DNA of 64,000 nucleotides from Sordaria brevicollis (lineage: Eukaryota; Ascomycota; Sordariomycetes; Sordariales; Sordariaceae): NCBI GenBank assembly GCA_033439795.1, contig JAUTDP010000003.1, positions 2,914,001 through 2,978,000 on the forward strand, written 5' to 3'. The position numbers were made by a program, and so were the translations under genes. Positions 21,012-33,448 of this stretch are shown here, piece by piece (positions within the stretch are counted from its first letter, which is position 1; each line of letters begins with the position of its first letter). The notes under the pieces were generated by a model, which was not told the DNA's origin, made no database searches, and was given only the letters and a program-made list of their open reading frames with translations.

Positions 21012-22821
21012 CTAATGCTTATGCTCATGCCCCTTATGATCATGATCATGCTCATGCTCCTCCTCACCAACAACAACCTCCTCCTCCTCCGGCTCTGGAC
21101 TAGTCTTCGGACTAACATCCCCGGGGATAAACTCGTCAAACTTCTTAATCTTGCTCGCCTTGGTGGTATCCTCCTTGGGCACAAACCGTATCCTTACCTT
21201 CCTCGCGCCCCTCACCTTGGCACCAACCTGCGTGCGCACAGCATCCTCCACCTCTCTTACGTCTTCAACAGTCCACAAATTTGGCACCGCCAACTCCACA
21301 TCCAGCAAATAATTCTGGCCCGACTTGACGCCGATGATATCAACAATTTCCACTTCGTGTCCTTCTGACACCCCCTCGAGTGCCTTGCGGCATTGTTTCT
21401 TGACGGCGTGCTTAATTTCGTCGTCGATGGAGCGGTCGGCGAGTTCGTAGAGGGCCGAGATGGTGTTGGAGTAACCTGCTTTTATTACCAAGAGGGAGAT
21501 CAAAAGGCCGCCGACGGGGTCGAGCCAGGAGGCGTTTTGGAGAAAGTTGGCTCCCAGGATGGCAAATAAGGTGACGATTCCTGTTAGGGAGTCGACGCGG
21601 TGGTGCACGGCGTTGGAGGCTAGGACGGAGGATTTACGGGCGAGGGCTACTTTCATTGCTGGAGGGAGAGGAGGGTTAGTATAATTGGGATAAATGGGGA
21701 CAAAAAAGGGAGGGAAGGAGGAAACAGCGGTGGGATGAAAGGGGGAGGAAGAGGGATAGGACGAAAGGAGGAAGAGGTGGAAGGAATATGGGACGAAAAG
21801 AGGACAACATACTAGCATGGTACAACCACTCCTTCACAGCAACCGTACCAGCCGCTAACCAAGCAGCGTGCAAACTCGGCCCCTCAGCGCTAACACCATG
21901 GTGGTGATGATGTCCATGACTGTGCCCGTGCCCATGTTCAAGTAATTGCGCCGCGGCCGCCGGATCCAAAAAGAAGTGCGCGTAGAGCGAGGTGCAACTG
22001 TTCATGCACATGAAGATTCCGCCAAACAGGAGCATGCTAGACACGCCCAAGGACCCCAAGCTCTCGACTTTCCCAAAGCCAATGGGGAAGTTGTCGGTTG
22101 GCGGGCGCAAGCTCCATGACACGGTCGCGAGCGTAAGGATGTCGGAGGCCAGGTCCGTCAAGCTGTGCCAGGCGTCGGCGATCATGGATTGCGAGTTGAA
22201 GGCGTAACCTCCAAGACCTTTGGCGATGGCCATGCCTAGGTTCGAGTAGAGACCGATTCGGGTGATGCGCACGCCGGCGTCGGCCTTGTTTCGCGAGGTC
22301 AGGTAGGCATTGTCGTGGTGATGGTGGTGGTGGCCCAGCCCGTGGGAATGGGAGTGGCCGGAGGCGTTGCGCGTGGTCATGACGGCTGTTCGAGTTGTAG
22401 TTGCTGTTGTCGTCCTTCTTCGTGGTCGTAGTAGTTGGGATAGAAGGGAGGGATAAGGGGGATTGCTTGACGAGGAAACAGGGATCAAGGAGCGTCGTAA
22501 GCGATCTTCGAAGGAGCGACTGTTTGAGTAAGTGTCGTAACAGCGATGGTTAGATGTTGTTGTTGAAGTTGAAGTAAGATGTGTCCCCAAGCATTGACGT
22601 TGCAGTAGGAGTTCAAGGCGAGGTGTCCTTCTCCTGCTCGAGGAAGAAGCGGCAGAGGTTAACGAGCTAAACGGAGCCAGTTGGCTCCGGGGTCGTTTCG
22701 AGACGCAAACTGCGGGATGCTGGAAGTGATGGGCAGCTGTGGGCGCAAGCGCAGCAGTGTCACGGAGACGCACCAGCGGGGCCGTACATTGCCTGCTTGC
22801 TGTACACGAAAGAGAAGGCAT
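21012..22821 (-). CDS. Mitochondrial-type cation diffusion facilitator (Mmt-like metal transporter)
   Basis: Exons 21813-22821 and 21012-21658 give 551 residues; the join reads EWLYHA-T-MKVALARKSS. The first 140 residues are Ser/Arg/Thr-rich with no acidic clusters, fitting a mitochondrial presequence. The CDF domain follows: ITRIGLYSNLGMAIAKGLGGY, SMIADAWHSLTDLASDIL (the metal-site HSLTD), further membrane spans, SNAVHHRVDSLTGIV (second HxxxD-type site), and a cytosolic-type C-terminal domain with YELADRSIDDE and VELAVP. Three His-rich stretches flank or interrupt it, one at the extreme C-terminus (HEHDHDHKGHEHKH). The N-terminal extension and domain match fungal Mmt1/Mmt2 proteins, linked to mitochondrial iron handling; zinc or manganese is also possible. 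Start: first ATG before the presequence. Confidence 0.88.
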
Positions 22822-24520
22822 CAAAAAAGAGAGGAAGAAGAAAAGAAGAAGAAGAAGAAGAAGGGAGACAAAATGCTATGTGAACGCGCGTACGGTAGCC
22901 ACTTGCTGCACCGTATGTGTGAGCAAGGGACCGTCTGGCAAAAGCTTAACGATGAGACGTGCCAGGGGGGAATTTCTGGAGCTGGAGAGCCAAGGGGAGC
23001 CGCAATGCAGTCGTATGTCAGGTACGCGGACACTTGAATTGGCGGAGACGACGGAGGAGCTTGTGTGAGTGAGTGGTTGAGTGGCCGAGTGGGTGTCGTT
23101 CTCCAGCTCAATTCCAAATTGTGTTTCGTCGGATGTGGTGATGCTGTGGTTGGATTGGTAGAAGGCAATCCAATGTAACGAGATGGCATTTACAAAAAAT
23201 GGAGAGTCAAGTTTTGGGAAACCAAGGAAATCAAAATGGTGCAATTGCGTGTTTCTTCCCGTGGGCAACCGTCAGTCCGTTGGCTCCCCGTTCCCACTTG
23301 TTCTTGCATTGGGTCTGATCGGCTTTTCTGCTTCAAGTCATGGCGAAACATCGGGAACGGACCGGGCAGAAGCGGACAGACGGGCCAACGTCACTGGCGT
23401 CTTCTCGACCGATCTAACGATGCGGAATCGGAGAGAGGGGACCACCACCAGGGACAGCCGGCGGAAGAGTCCACCATAAAGCCGGCTCAGAATGGGGCAG
23501 AATGGGACGATGCGAATGCAATGACGCGGCATCTTTGGTTTCCAACGCTCCTGCAGCGGAATTGGGAACCTTTGCGGTCAAGTGCTCTGTCAATGGCTGG
23601 CAGGGGTAAGCTTTCAGTTGCCCGACAGCTGTTGTGGTTAAGTGGGGCCGTGTGTAAGTCGGAGGACCCTGATAGACTTTAGTTGTCCAACCTTCAACTT
23701 TCGTTTTCCTCGACCAGCATTCCTACTGACCGTAGCGGGAATCCTAAGCGTTCAGAGACAGAGGTTACGAATCCACCCTTAACAGACCATCGGTCAAACG
23801 GTGACCGAATGGTAAGCTGTGTGTGTTACACCTCTTGCCGATGGCGGTGGTATCTGGTTGACGCATCTTCTGTGAGGCCTGGTTTTCCCGAAGAGGTTGC
23901 CTTAAAGTTGGAATACTGGCAGTCATCTCAAGTAGAAAGTTCTCCGTGTATAGTCTCCGCGTGGGATGATGAGATGAAAGTATCTTGACCAGAGTACTTC
24001 AACTTGGTCTCTTGTCTTCATTTTGTATGTTGCTCGAATCACATACAGCCCAGATAGGACTAGCTCATCTGACTGGGGTCTTGATTGCTACAGAGACTCG
24101 GGACAGAGAGACCACGAGCAAGCCGTATCCAAAAAGGTGAATTGGACATCGTTATAATTCTTTTAGTGGCATCAAGTCCAGCTTCTAGTCGAAAGGTAAG
24201 GTGAATGGCAATTGAGCTGTTAGGCTGCCTAGAAATGCAGTTTAGTATGAGGACCATCTACAAGGGCCAAGTACCTCCACGCCAAGACATTCAAGAGCGT
24301 GTTCTGCGCTCTGCACACCTTACCCAGGAAATCTCCAAACAACCTTGATAGCTTTTGGAGTCCCTTCCTCCACGCATCAGAGAACGAAATTCAACTCGAC
24401 ACGTTTTGCCACGACATTCTCACACCGACTCGAGAAACCCGCCCTTATCTACGCTACAAATTCGCGACCGAGCCTCGCATACTCCCAAACCATCATCAAC
24501 CTCGCCATACCCCGACGACC
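22822..24520. other. Divergent intergenic region, 1.7 kb
   Basis: Shared upstream region of the CDF transporter (minus) and the CDK11-like kinase (plus). It has a GAA/AAG microsatellite next to the transporter start and no other recognisable feature. Open frames near 23180-23680 overlap in several frames without conserved sequence. Confidence 0.6.
22841..22864. repeat. GAA/AAG microsatellite
   Basis: About seven uninterrupted trinucleotide units, directly upstream of the CDF transporter start codon. On that gene's sense strand it is a TTC run, likely in the leader. Confidence 0.85.
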
Positions 24521-26072
24521 ATGACAGGCAAGGGGAAGTCCCGTTGGGCGGACAGCGCAGAAGACGCCGCGCTCGAAGCCCAATTAAAGAAGGAGAAAGA
24601 AGAGAAGAAGCGCCTAAAGGCCGAAAAGGCTCGCAAAGCCGAAGCAGAAAGAAAGAAGCGCGAAGAAGCAGAAGCCGCCACTGCTGCGGCGCAACGACAA
24701 CAGCAACAACAACAACACGATGACGACGTTAATGGACCCCCAGCGAAGCGACGAAGACTCTCTACCGACCGCGACGCACCACAACCCCAAGCAGCGGCAC
24801 GCGTGTCAAGCAGCAACGACAGCAGCAAACTCCTACGCTTCGAATCTGCGGGCGGATTCGGCAAGTGTCGCAGCGTCGAAAACTACGATAAGCTCAACGA
24901 CATCGAGGAGGGCGCCTACGGCTGGGTGGCGCGGGCGCGGGAGATCGAGACGGGGAAAGTGGTTGCTTTGAAACGACTCAAGATCGACCCCAAAGATCGC
25001 AGCGGACTGCCGGTTACTGGGCTACGAGAGATTCAGATCTTGAAGGATTGCAATCATCGAAATATTGTCAAACTCAAAGAGGTGGTCGTGGGCGACGATA
25101 CGAGGTCGATTGAGAAGTGCGTTCTGCCGCTATCCTTTCTCCCTCTTCAACCACGAACTCCTAAACTGACCAATTGTGGGAAACAGCATCTTCATAGTCC
25201 TCGAATTCCTCGAACACGACCTCAAGTCCATCCTCGAGGACATGCCCGAGCCCTTCCTCGCCTCCGAAGTCAAAACTCTCTTGTTACAACTCTGCTCCGG
25301 CATCTCCTACCTCCACTCGCACTACATCCTCCACCGCGACCTCAAAACCTCCAACCTTTTGCTCAACAACCGCGGCCAGCTCAAAATCGCCGACTTTGGC
25401 ATGGCCCGCTACTACGTCCCAGATTCAAGCCAACAAAAACTAACCCAGCTGGTCGTAACCCTCTGGTACCGCGCCCCCGAGCTCCTCCTCGGTTCCAGTA
25501 AATACGGTCCCGAAATCGACATGTGGTCCGTCGGCTGCATCTTCGGCGAGCTCCTCACCCGCGAACCCTTACTCCAAGGAAAAAACGAAGTCGACGAACT
25601 CACCAAAATTTTTGAACTCTGCGGTATCCCAACCGACGACTCCTGGCCTGGGTTCCGCCGTCTTCCCAATGCCCGCTCTTTGCGCCTTCCCTCTTCTACC
25701 ACAGCCCCAACCCCGTCCACAAAAACATTAATGCGCGCCAAATTCCCCCTCTTAACCTCAGCGGGTGTCTCCCTCTTATCCAGTCTCCTCTCACTAAACC
25801 CCTCCCGCCGGCCCACAGCCTCCGAGATGCTGGAGCACGAGTACTTCCTCCAGGACCCGAAACCGAAAAACGAAGCCATGTTTCCTACATTCCCCAGCAA
25901 GGCCGGGCAGGAGAGACGAAGAAAGAGGGAGACGCCGAATGCACCGCAGCGCGGTGCGCAGAAGGAAGGAGGTGGGGGCATAGATTTTGGCGCGGTGCAG
26001 TTGGGTGGCATTTTTGGAAGTGGAAGAGAGAGGGAGGAGAGGGGTGGGGGGTTTAGTTTGAGGATGGTTTAG
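24521..26072 (+). CDS. CDK11-like cyclin-dependent protein kinase
   Basis: Exons 24521-25116 and 25187-26072 give 493 residues. Residues 1-70 are a highly charged Lys/Glu coiled-coil ending in a Gln run, then a basic KRRRLS motif (possible nuclear signal). The kinase domain runs from about 121 to 430, with all catalytic elements: glycine loop EEGAYG, VALKRLK (Lys about 151), cyclin-binding helix PVTGLREIQIL, HRDLKTSN, DFGMAR, T-loop LTQLVVTLWYRAPELLLG and DMWSVGCIFGELL. PVTGLRE in place of PSTAIRE, with the charged N-terminus, points to the CDK11/PITSLRE group, which couples transcription and splicing. The C-terminal tail is Arg/Gly-rich. The 70-nt intron splits the codon before IFIVLEFLEHDL. 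Start is the first ATG in the frame; it precedes the charged region. Confidence 0.9.
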
Positions 26073-27220
26073 TCTACTTCTGGTGTGATTGAGGAGATAG
26101 GGTGGGGATGTTGGAGTGTGGTATGGTATATACGGTATACGAGAGCCATTGAGCGGGCTATTCAGGGGGGTTTGGGTTGTCGATATCTACCATAGACGGT
26201 GTTTACGGGCATATATATAATCTACGATGAAGCATCCCAGACAGGGATGAAGCCGTTCTCTCAATTGTGTTATTCGCCATGTACCGACCTTAGGTGTAGA
26301 AATTTGGACGACACGCAAGTCGTCGGGGCAACTGTTCTGTTGATGAGCCACCCAAGTACAAATTGTCTCAAAACTGGTTGTCTGGTTTGGGAAACGGCGG
26401 CAGCATCTGTGTTTCTGCGACCTGCGACCTGCGCGATCTGTATGTCTTTGTTCCAGATCCAGTTGGGCGGTAAACACCAAAAAAGTAGGGACCTGCAGGT
26501 TTAGTACCTGTGAAAGTACGGCCGCATGGTGGTGTCTTGTTGAGGAATGCACGGGGAGTTATGTTGGCATCTTTCATCTCAGGAGAAGTAGAAATTGTCA
26601 TGATGATGATGGCCATTTCCAAACAACCAACAGTTACCAGGTTCAGATTAACCTTTATATTGAGCCTCTTCATAAACATGAACGAACAATGCTATGCTTT
26701 TTCTTCTCCTATTATGCTTCGCTTCCATCTCTTCTTCGTTTCAACTCTTCCTTCTCTTTTATCCAAAAGAAAATCCTAGCATAAGCCAAAGACAAAAACC
26801 AACGCCGCATCCATGGCCGTTTGCGCGTAACAGACTCGACTCGAATCCTCTCTCAAATGATCGTGTGCGTGTGTGCGACGTACTGCTTGCTTGCTGCTGA
26901 CCGACTGTGTGAGACTGAATGGCGGGAAACATGGGATTAGCAAATTAAAAACAGGCCAAAAAGCAATGCAGCGAGACGCCAGATTCTTTCCACCTTCCCC
27001 TTCACAAGCAAAAAATTCGACCATCCAACGAAATATTACAAGAACATTAGCCAATATCCCATCCTCCACTACCATTCCATCCCATATTGTCCGCCTCTTC
27101 CAGTTTCAGCTCCACATGATAGCATGGTTCGGTCGGTAGGTCAGAGTCTCATTTGTGTTTCTTCTTATTTTGTCATCAACGTATTCCAGTCAAACAACAA
27201 TTCGAATCCCAGAGGGAATC
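26073..27220. other. Convergent intergenic region, 1.1 kb
   Basis: Lies between the 3' ends of the kinase and of the minus-strand surface protein. Moderately AT-rich in the second half. No RNA gene or coding sequence seen. Confidence 0.6.
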
Positions 27221-28206
27221 TCAAATGAACCCGCCAAACCCGGTAACGAACCAGGTGAAGCTGAACACTGTGACCACGCTCATGGCCACCACCGCGCCGA
27301 AGGCCCGCTTGTCAATATCGGAAACACCACCACTGCAGGTCGCACAAACCCAGCCACTGGCAAGGGGAGTATACGGCTGCGGCGTGTACAGAACAAAGGT
27401 GAAGCCGGCGAAAGGCGCAAGATAGCCAGCCTCAGGGGTATCGGTTATTTCGGTGTCAGAGTCCTTGATGACGAGCGTGTACGATTCTATCGGCAACGGG
27501 TTCTCGACGTTCTTGGTCTGGTAGGCACCGGTGTCCCAGGTGTAGGAGCCAGGGGTGGCGTAGGTCATGTTCTGAGTAAGGGTCCATGTCGCGGAGGCGG
27601 CCTTGCACGAGACGAGCACGTCAACGGCCGTAGGCTTGCCCTGAACGTTGGTGTAGTTCCAGCCCCAGGTGATGTGGTCACCAATCTTGTAAAGCTGGGA
27701 GCCGGCGGCGGCCGAGGGGGTGATCATGACAACATTGCCAGGAGGGTCTCGGGGGTCGAAGGTCTTGTGCTTTGTCGTCGTGGCCTTGGTGTTGGTCTTG
27801 GTCTTAGTGCCGGAGCCAGATCCAGACTCAGGAGCGTCGGTTTCGGTGCGAAGGCCAGTGTTGTACTCGGTGGTTATGGGTCCCTTCCTCGTGGTCGTCG
27901 GCGCGCTGGTGGTGGCCTCTTCATCATTTTCGTTGGCGCTGCTCGTGGGCTTTGCTGTGACTTTGGCTGTCGTCGTTGGTGCCGGCGCTTCGGAAGATGC
28001 TGCGGTTGATTGAGTGTCAGTTGGTGCACGGTCGGGGCCCGAAGTTTGGATGAACATCAGTAGAACGTACCTGGCTCTGGGTCTGCCCTCACAACGAGGG
28101 AGTCAATTTCTGGGAGAAATCTAGGCCATAGCCCAGCAGCGGACGCAATAGGCGACAAGGAGAGAAAGGTGACGGCCAGTTGGCCAACAGACAGTGACGT
28201 CCTCAT
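27221..28206 (-). CDS. Ser/Thr-rich secreted or membrane-anchored protein
   Basis: Exons 28071-28206 and 27221-27999 give 304 residues. The first exon supplies a signal peptide (MRTSLSVGQLAVTFLSLSP, cleavage near SAAG), and the 71-nt intron has GTACGT..CGCAG ends with an ACTGACA branch-like site. A Ser/Thr/Ala-rich stalk of about 100 residues follows, suited to O-glycosylation, then a compact domain (NVVMITPSAAAGSQLYKIGD, ITWGWNYTNVQGKPTAVDVLVS, NMTYATPGSYTWDTG) resembling a beta-sandwich domain in fungal surface proteins of unknown function (DUF7137-like). A C-terminal hydrophobic segment (AVVAMSVVTVFSFTWFVTG) suggests a single-pass membrane protein; no clear GPI site follows it. Role in the cell wall or at the plasma membrane is inferred from architecture only. 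Confidence 0.82.
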
Positions 28207-31200
28207 ATTGTTGATGGTTGTGTGTGGTAGTGGTGGTGGTGAGTGTCGGATGTGTTATGCAGTTAGATGCAAAGCAGGCGTTCCGATGAATATGCCTGGA
28301 GTGAGGTGTCCAAGCGACTACCTAATATCGAATATCCAAAATCGGCTTCAATCCCAAAAATAGTCGTGTATACAACAGCTGAACAGCAATTGCCCTATAC
28401 AAAAGCTGTTTAACGTCGGAGAATAACTTTTGAGTGTTGTGGTACTCGTCGTCGTCGGTGGCTTGAAGAGTCTGAGCGACAGAGGGATCGTGGTACGATG
28501 CTTGTCTTGGGTGCTGGGAGTGCGGTGGACCAACCCCTAATGCTGGGAGCCTGGCAGGCCTGAGTACTAAACTAGCGGTTGGCTGCTAACCGAACAATGG
28601 AATGGATGCCGCTGGTGGGAAATTGGGTCTTCAGAGTGATGAGAAAAACTCTGCTGAGATCGCGTCGGAATGCTTCACAGCGACAGAACAGCGACAGGAT
28701 CAGATAAGCGAGAGACGAGTATCCGGGATAGTGATGGGAGGACGCTGAAGGACAGCGAACTAGACGGAGCGAACGGTGTTGGATTAATGAAAAGCGAATG
28801 TGAGGGTTTGCTGAAGACACCAGCAGAAGGAGAGCGAAAAGAGCAACTGAACTGGGATGAGTTGGGTGGATAGGGGAGAAGATGGGCGAAATGGAACCAG
28901 AATGGCTGGAGACGATCAACTTTGTGAATTCACGGGACTGTGGTTTCTTGGCTGGGTTTCCATGGCTCCTCTGCAGGCTTCCGCCAGGATCCAACACAAG
29001 GAAGGACTCACCAGCAAAAAGACGGAAAGAAGCCACAGCTCTCTGTCGTGAGATCAAGGCCCACCGGGTAAGCTGGCCAATAGGGGGGCAGGTAAACATT
29101 CGGAACTTGTCTGTTTTGGGCTTCTCCCTAGAAAGCTGTTGTGGCGCTCTCTAAGAAATGCTACGAAATGCTTCGCCAGGGACATGGAGTTGCTGCTCAC
29201 CTGTGATGAATGCCACGAAAAATTCCCCGGTCTGGATGTGTCTGGCCGCTGTGGATGGCGGATCCATTGAGGTCGTATTGTGAAGCCATACGAGCCACAG
29301 CAAAAAGCACGGGCTGGAATTTCTCCCTCTGACTCCTTGTGTTCGTCTTTTTTTTCTCGTGTTGGACCCCCTTTTGCCCCTCCCGTGTGGACGGCTCGGA
29401 CGACAAGACACCGTCATGTGTACAAAGCTAAAAATATCCCGGCATTGTGATCGCATCTCCCTTTTTTTTTCAATGCCTCACTTTTTATGCTGATATAAAA
29501 GGCCACTCTCCCAAATGACCGGAAACATTCCATGAAGACCGCAAACTGGACTTTAGTCACACAGAGTTGCCTTGGACACAGACCATTCCCTAGGGACGCT
29601 ACTGCTGCGTTGATGATTCGCATGATCAACCACAAGGTACAGCCTGGTTATGACGGTGGGCAATTTAGCCCAGTCGCTGGGGTTCTCCAATAGGCCGTAG
29701 ATCTGTGGATGTGGTTCGTTTGCCCGGACAGACGAATTCCGACTCTTTTGGTTGTTTCCCTCACCTGACAAGCTTTCTTGCATGTTAACGGGAAGCCGAG
29801 AAATCGTCTCATGTTGAGACTTTAGGGTGCTGCAGCAGTCAGTTGCCTCGCCGGCATTTACCCCGATAGCTACACTGGATGCGGCACGGACAGCACCGAG
29901 AACCGCCCGTCTATTACCGTTCCGGCCTTGAGATATCCCCGTACGGCAACCCTGGGAATGCCGTTGCCTGGTATCCCGAAGAGTTCATCCCGTCTCTCCA
30001 GGCGCAGAATTTCCGGCGTAATGGCACTTGCCCGTGGATGTCGGCATGTCCGGTCGGCCTCCCTTCTAGCAGCTGAAGACTCCAATTGCTGTAGGCCCGA
30101 CGCATGCAGATGTGGCCTGGCTAGGCAATGATGCATAAAGCAGTGGTGTTGGGAGTGTTTGGAGACTGTCAATTTCCTGTTCCTGCTTTTCGTCGAGCAA
30201 TCGTTCAGGCTGTCGGGCAGGCTAGTCGAGATGACAGCGGGTCAGCCGAAATTGGCCCTTTGCCGTGATGACGCTGTGATGTGGTCAGTGTTTTTCAACC
30301 CGGCGACGGGCGTGAATAGGGCAACTTGACGCCTTGTGAAGACCTCCAAATGTCTTCTCATTGTTGACATTGTGAATGCCATGCTGGAAGGTTGGTCAGG
30401 CGAACAGCTACTTGAGGCTAGGTACTGCACTTAGTATGCCTTGCATCTTTTAGGCAGGGGTCGTGGTGTTGTTGATGGGGCCTCAATCTTGGATGTCGAG
30501 AGAGGCCATTGACAAGCCCTGGATTCGCAGGTTTCGCAGCTGGCAAAGGTAGTATGTACTCAAGGTGTCCCCCAAGGAGGCCAAAGAGGCCAGGAGGCCA
30601 TAGCCATCCCGTCGTGGCATGTTTCGTAGGTGGGTAGATGCTGATTTGGAGGTTGGGGATATCGCTTGGTCGCATTGGCGAGTTTGATTCTCATGACTTT
30701 GTCTCCCACCCAAGACAGCTGATAGGAAGAGGAGAAAGTGCAAAAGTGCAACCCGGTGCGCCCGCGTTGAGGCAGTGAATGTGGTGTAAGTCAGTCAGCT
30801 TCCCCGGCTTGCTGGAGGTTCAAGGCCAGTGGATGACACGGGCGTAGTATCGCAGCCGAGGGGAAGCATGATGCAGCAATTGTCTCTATGCGGCATTGGC
30901 TCTTTGGATGGCGTCACATTTGACAAGTAAGTATACACACCTCAACATCGCCATTGGTTGTTGTGCAATGAAGATGGTGGTTCACTGCCCCGAATCTGCC
31001 TCGTCTTGTGCTTGCCCTCATAGGCGGCGGTCCGTATCACTTGGCGCCGGGGTCATCGTCGTTGTCGTCGTCGTCCTCGCTGTCGTCTTTCAGCTTCTGC
31101 AGTGTTCCTGTTGCCAGCCTTCAAAGTAACCTCGAGTTGAGAAGAGGAATATTGAGGTAAAAGTTCAAGTTCCAGACCCCTCCTTCCCAATGGCATTCGA

Positions 31201-31681
31201 AGTTGAGGCTTCGCTCACGAGTCGCGCTTGCCAAGATAAGGTGTGTTCTGGTGCAAAGTGGTTGCAAGCTTGGGCACGCTTGATCGAACCTAATTGGGCG
31301 GGACAGATCTCCATGCAGTGTGTTTAGCGGGCTTGGCTTGCTTTCCCGGGGGGTCTGTTTTGGTGGGTTGCAGCACCTGCCCGCACTGCGGGTCGTCTAG
31401 CTCTGTCACTTCGAATGGAAGGCACCTCTACGGATGGAGGGGCACGGGAAGGAGTGAAGGAAGCTTCAAACGAACAAACGACGCGCTTGCCGGAAAGCCT
31501 CAGGTGCATGTTTGGCATGCTTGAGTCTTCAGACGAGAAACCGACAGGTGAATTTGCAGTGCAGTGACATGGGAAGATCCGCTTCCTTTTCTATCTGACG
31601 TGCCCCTCGCATGCTGGAAACATCAAACTCGCAAACCTTCAACATCTCTCCACCTGTTTATCTCGTGGTGCATCCTACATC
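28207..31681. other. Intergenic region, 3.5 kb, the longest in the window
   Basis: Divergent spacer between the surface-protein gene (minus) and the RRM gene at 31682 (plus). Only short open frames overlapping on both strands, with no conserved protein sequence, were found. A trinucleotide-biased patch (gtcgtcgtcgtc) lies near 31050-31090. No RNA gene or repeat pair recognised by eye. Confidence 0.55.
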
Positions 31682-33448
31682 ATGGATTCATCGCACGTCA
31701 CCATTGACCGGGAACATTACAATGTCCTAGTCCGAAGGTAAGTCATTCTTCTTTATCTGTGGTAGCATCTTCTTCTTTTCCAGAACATCAAACATCCTCG
31801 AAGGTCGTCCCGCATATCTCCGGGTTTATCCAGTTGCTGATTTTTGGCTTGTCTTTGTTCATTTACCAGGGCCCAGTTTGTACGTTCCGTTCAGCATGAA
31901 GTTAATCTGATCCGCGGTTCACCAGGAGCTGACCTTATTATAACCGTCAAAGAATTCCGAAGCTTTTAATCATAACCAAACCCAAGGGGTCACAATCTCG
32001 CAGACTGAATATGACAATCTCAACCTCATTTCCCGGCAGTATGGTGCGTTTACCACAGATTATGGTCACCGCGAGAGCAGAGACAACAAAAAAGGACGGT
32101 GGAATTGGCGCAAGTACATTTGAAATCTAACCGGAGACCAGCAAATCTCAAGCGCAACTTGATGCGCGGCGGAGTGGTTGAGGAGACTATTAATGTATGT
32201 CTCCATTGTGCACGCGGTCAGGCCCGTATATATGGGGCCTACCCCGTGGGGACCCCAGACTTGTTTGACTGACCGAATCCACACTCGATAGCTTCTTAGT
32301 CAAGATGACGCTACCATCCAAGGAGGATATGTCCCGGAGGCATCGCAGCCTGAGAAGGCACCCGAAAGTACCACTCAGGTAGACAAGGCACCCGCTCGAC
32401 CATCTCCCCCCGGCTTCGACAAGCCGAAAACTTCTGCACCCAAGCCTCAACAAGAGGCGCGCCAAAAGAGCTACAGCGGCTATAGTGGTCACAATGAGAG
32501 CTACCACACTGGAGGTCAAAGCGGTTTTGCAGAGGGGGATGAAGATGAGCTCGATGAAGAGGAGTCATTCTATGACGAGGTCCATTCTCCAGACGGCCCT
32601 GGCGGCCCCGAGGGAGGGAGCGATGACAAGCCGAGGAAGCAGCAACAATTTGATCGACAGTGCACCAGAACTGTGCAACTCTGCAACCTATCCGAAAACA
32701 CCACACACGCAGACATCACGAATGCTGTCCGAGGCGGCATGCTTCTGGATGTGTTTATACGTACCCATGACCGTTCCGCGACGGTGTCATTCCTTCATGC
32801 TGCAGATGCTAGGAAGTTCTTTGAGCACGTTCGGAAGAATGATCTTTACATCAAGAACAAGCGGGTGAGTCGGTATATCATGTATTATTTGGAGGTTAGG
32901 TGCTGACCAGATATCCAGGTTGACATCAAGTGGTGTGACCGCCAGTTCGTACTCCCGGGCCATATGGCTGGCAAGATAGCCCAGGGAGCCACCCGCAACT
33001 TGGTCATTCGCCGTTGTGGCTCCAAATTTACCGAGGAGAGTATTCGGGAGGATCTCGACCATATCCACAACCTTGCCGTCATCAATGTCGAATTCACGGG
33101 CGGACACTGTTTCATCAGTCTGAATGCCGTTCACATTGCTGTTTATGCCAGAACTTGCATGCTGAGTCGTTTGTAAGTCAACCCCGGGACAGGCAGTGAT
33201 TCTCTGCTGGCTAGTTGAATGCTAACAAGGGATTCAGGAAGTACAAAACTTACAGGATTGACTGGGTTGTTGACGAGTGTGCTCAGCCCTATGACCGACT
33301 TCCCGCCCCTAAGCAACCCAAGGAGCCCAGCTTGCCCAAGCCAACTGCACCCGCGAATCGCTTCCAACTCTTAAACCTGGAGGATGATGGCGAAGATGAG
33401 ATTGCCGCAGCCTTTCAGTCGAAGAAGAGGGTCGGCATTCCTGTGTAG
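31682..33448 (+). CDS. RNA-binding protein with two RRM-type domains
   Basis: Seven exons: 31682-31737, 31870-31916, 31987-32043, 32142-32194, 32292-32864, 32919-33172 and 33238-33448, giving 416 residues. The small exons build a helical N-terminus: VTIDREHYNVLVRR, then VTISQTEYDNLNLISRQY, then ANLKRNLMRGGVVEETIN and LLSQDDATIQ. After a Pro/Gly/acidic linker come RRM1 (about 197-270, RTVQLCNLSENTTHADI) and RRM2 (about 287-362, RNLVIRRCGSKFTEESI, ECAQPYDRL after it). The layout resembles fungal Nrd1/Mrn1-type RNP proteins that bind mRNA, but I cannot fix the orthologue. The donor of exon 2 (GTTCAC at 31917) is weak and was chosen to reach VTISQTEYDNL in frame; exons 2-3 are the least certain. 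RNP1 residues are poorly conserved in both domains. Confidence 0.78.

Noticed and set aside
26368..26679. 103-codon minus-strand frame between the kinase and the surface protein
   Set aside because: No conserved sequence or splice context; lies in a convergent 3' region.
30896..31129. Frame with a run of valines that looks like a membrane segment
   Set aside because: The valine run comes from a gtc/gtcgtc trinucleotide patch; no leader, splice sites or conservation.
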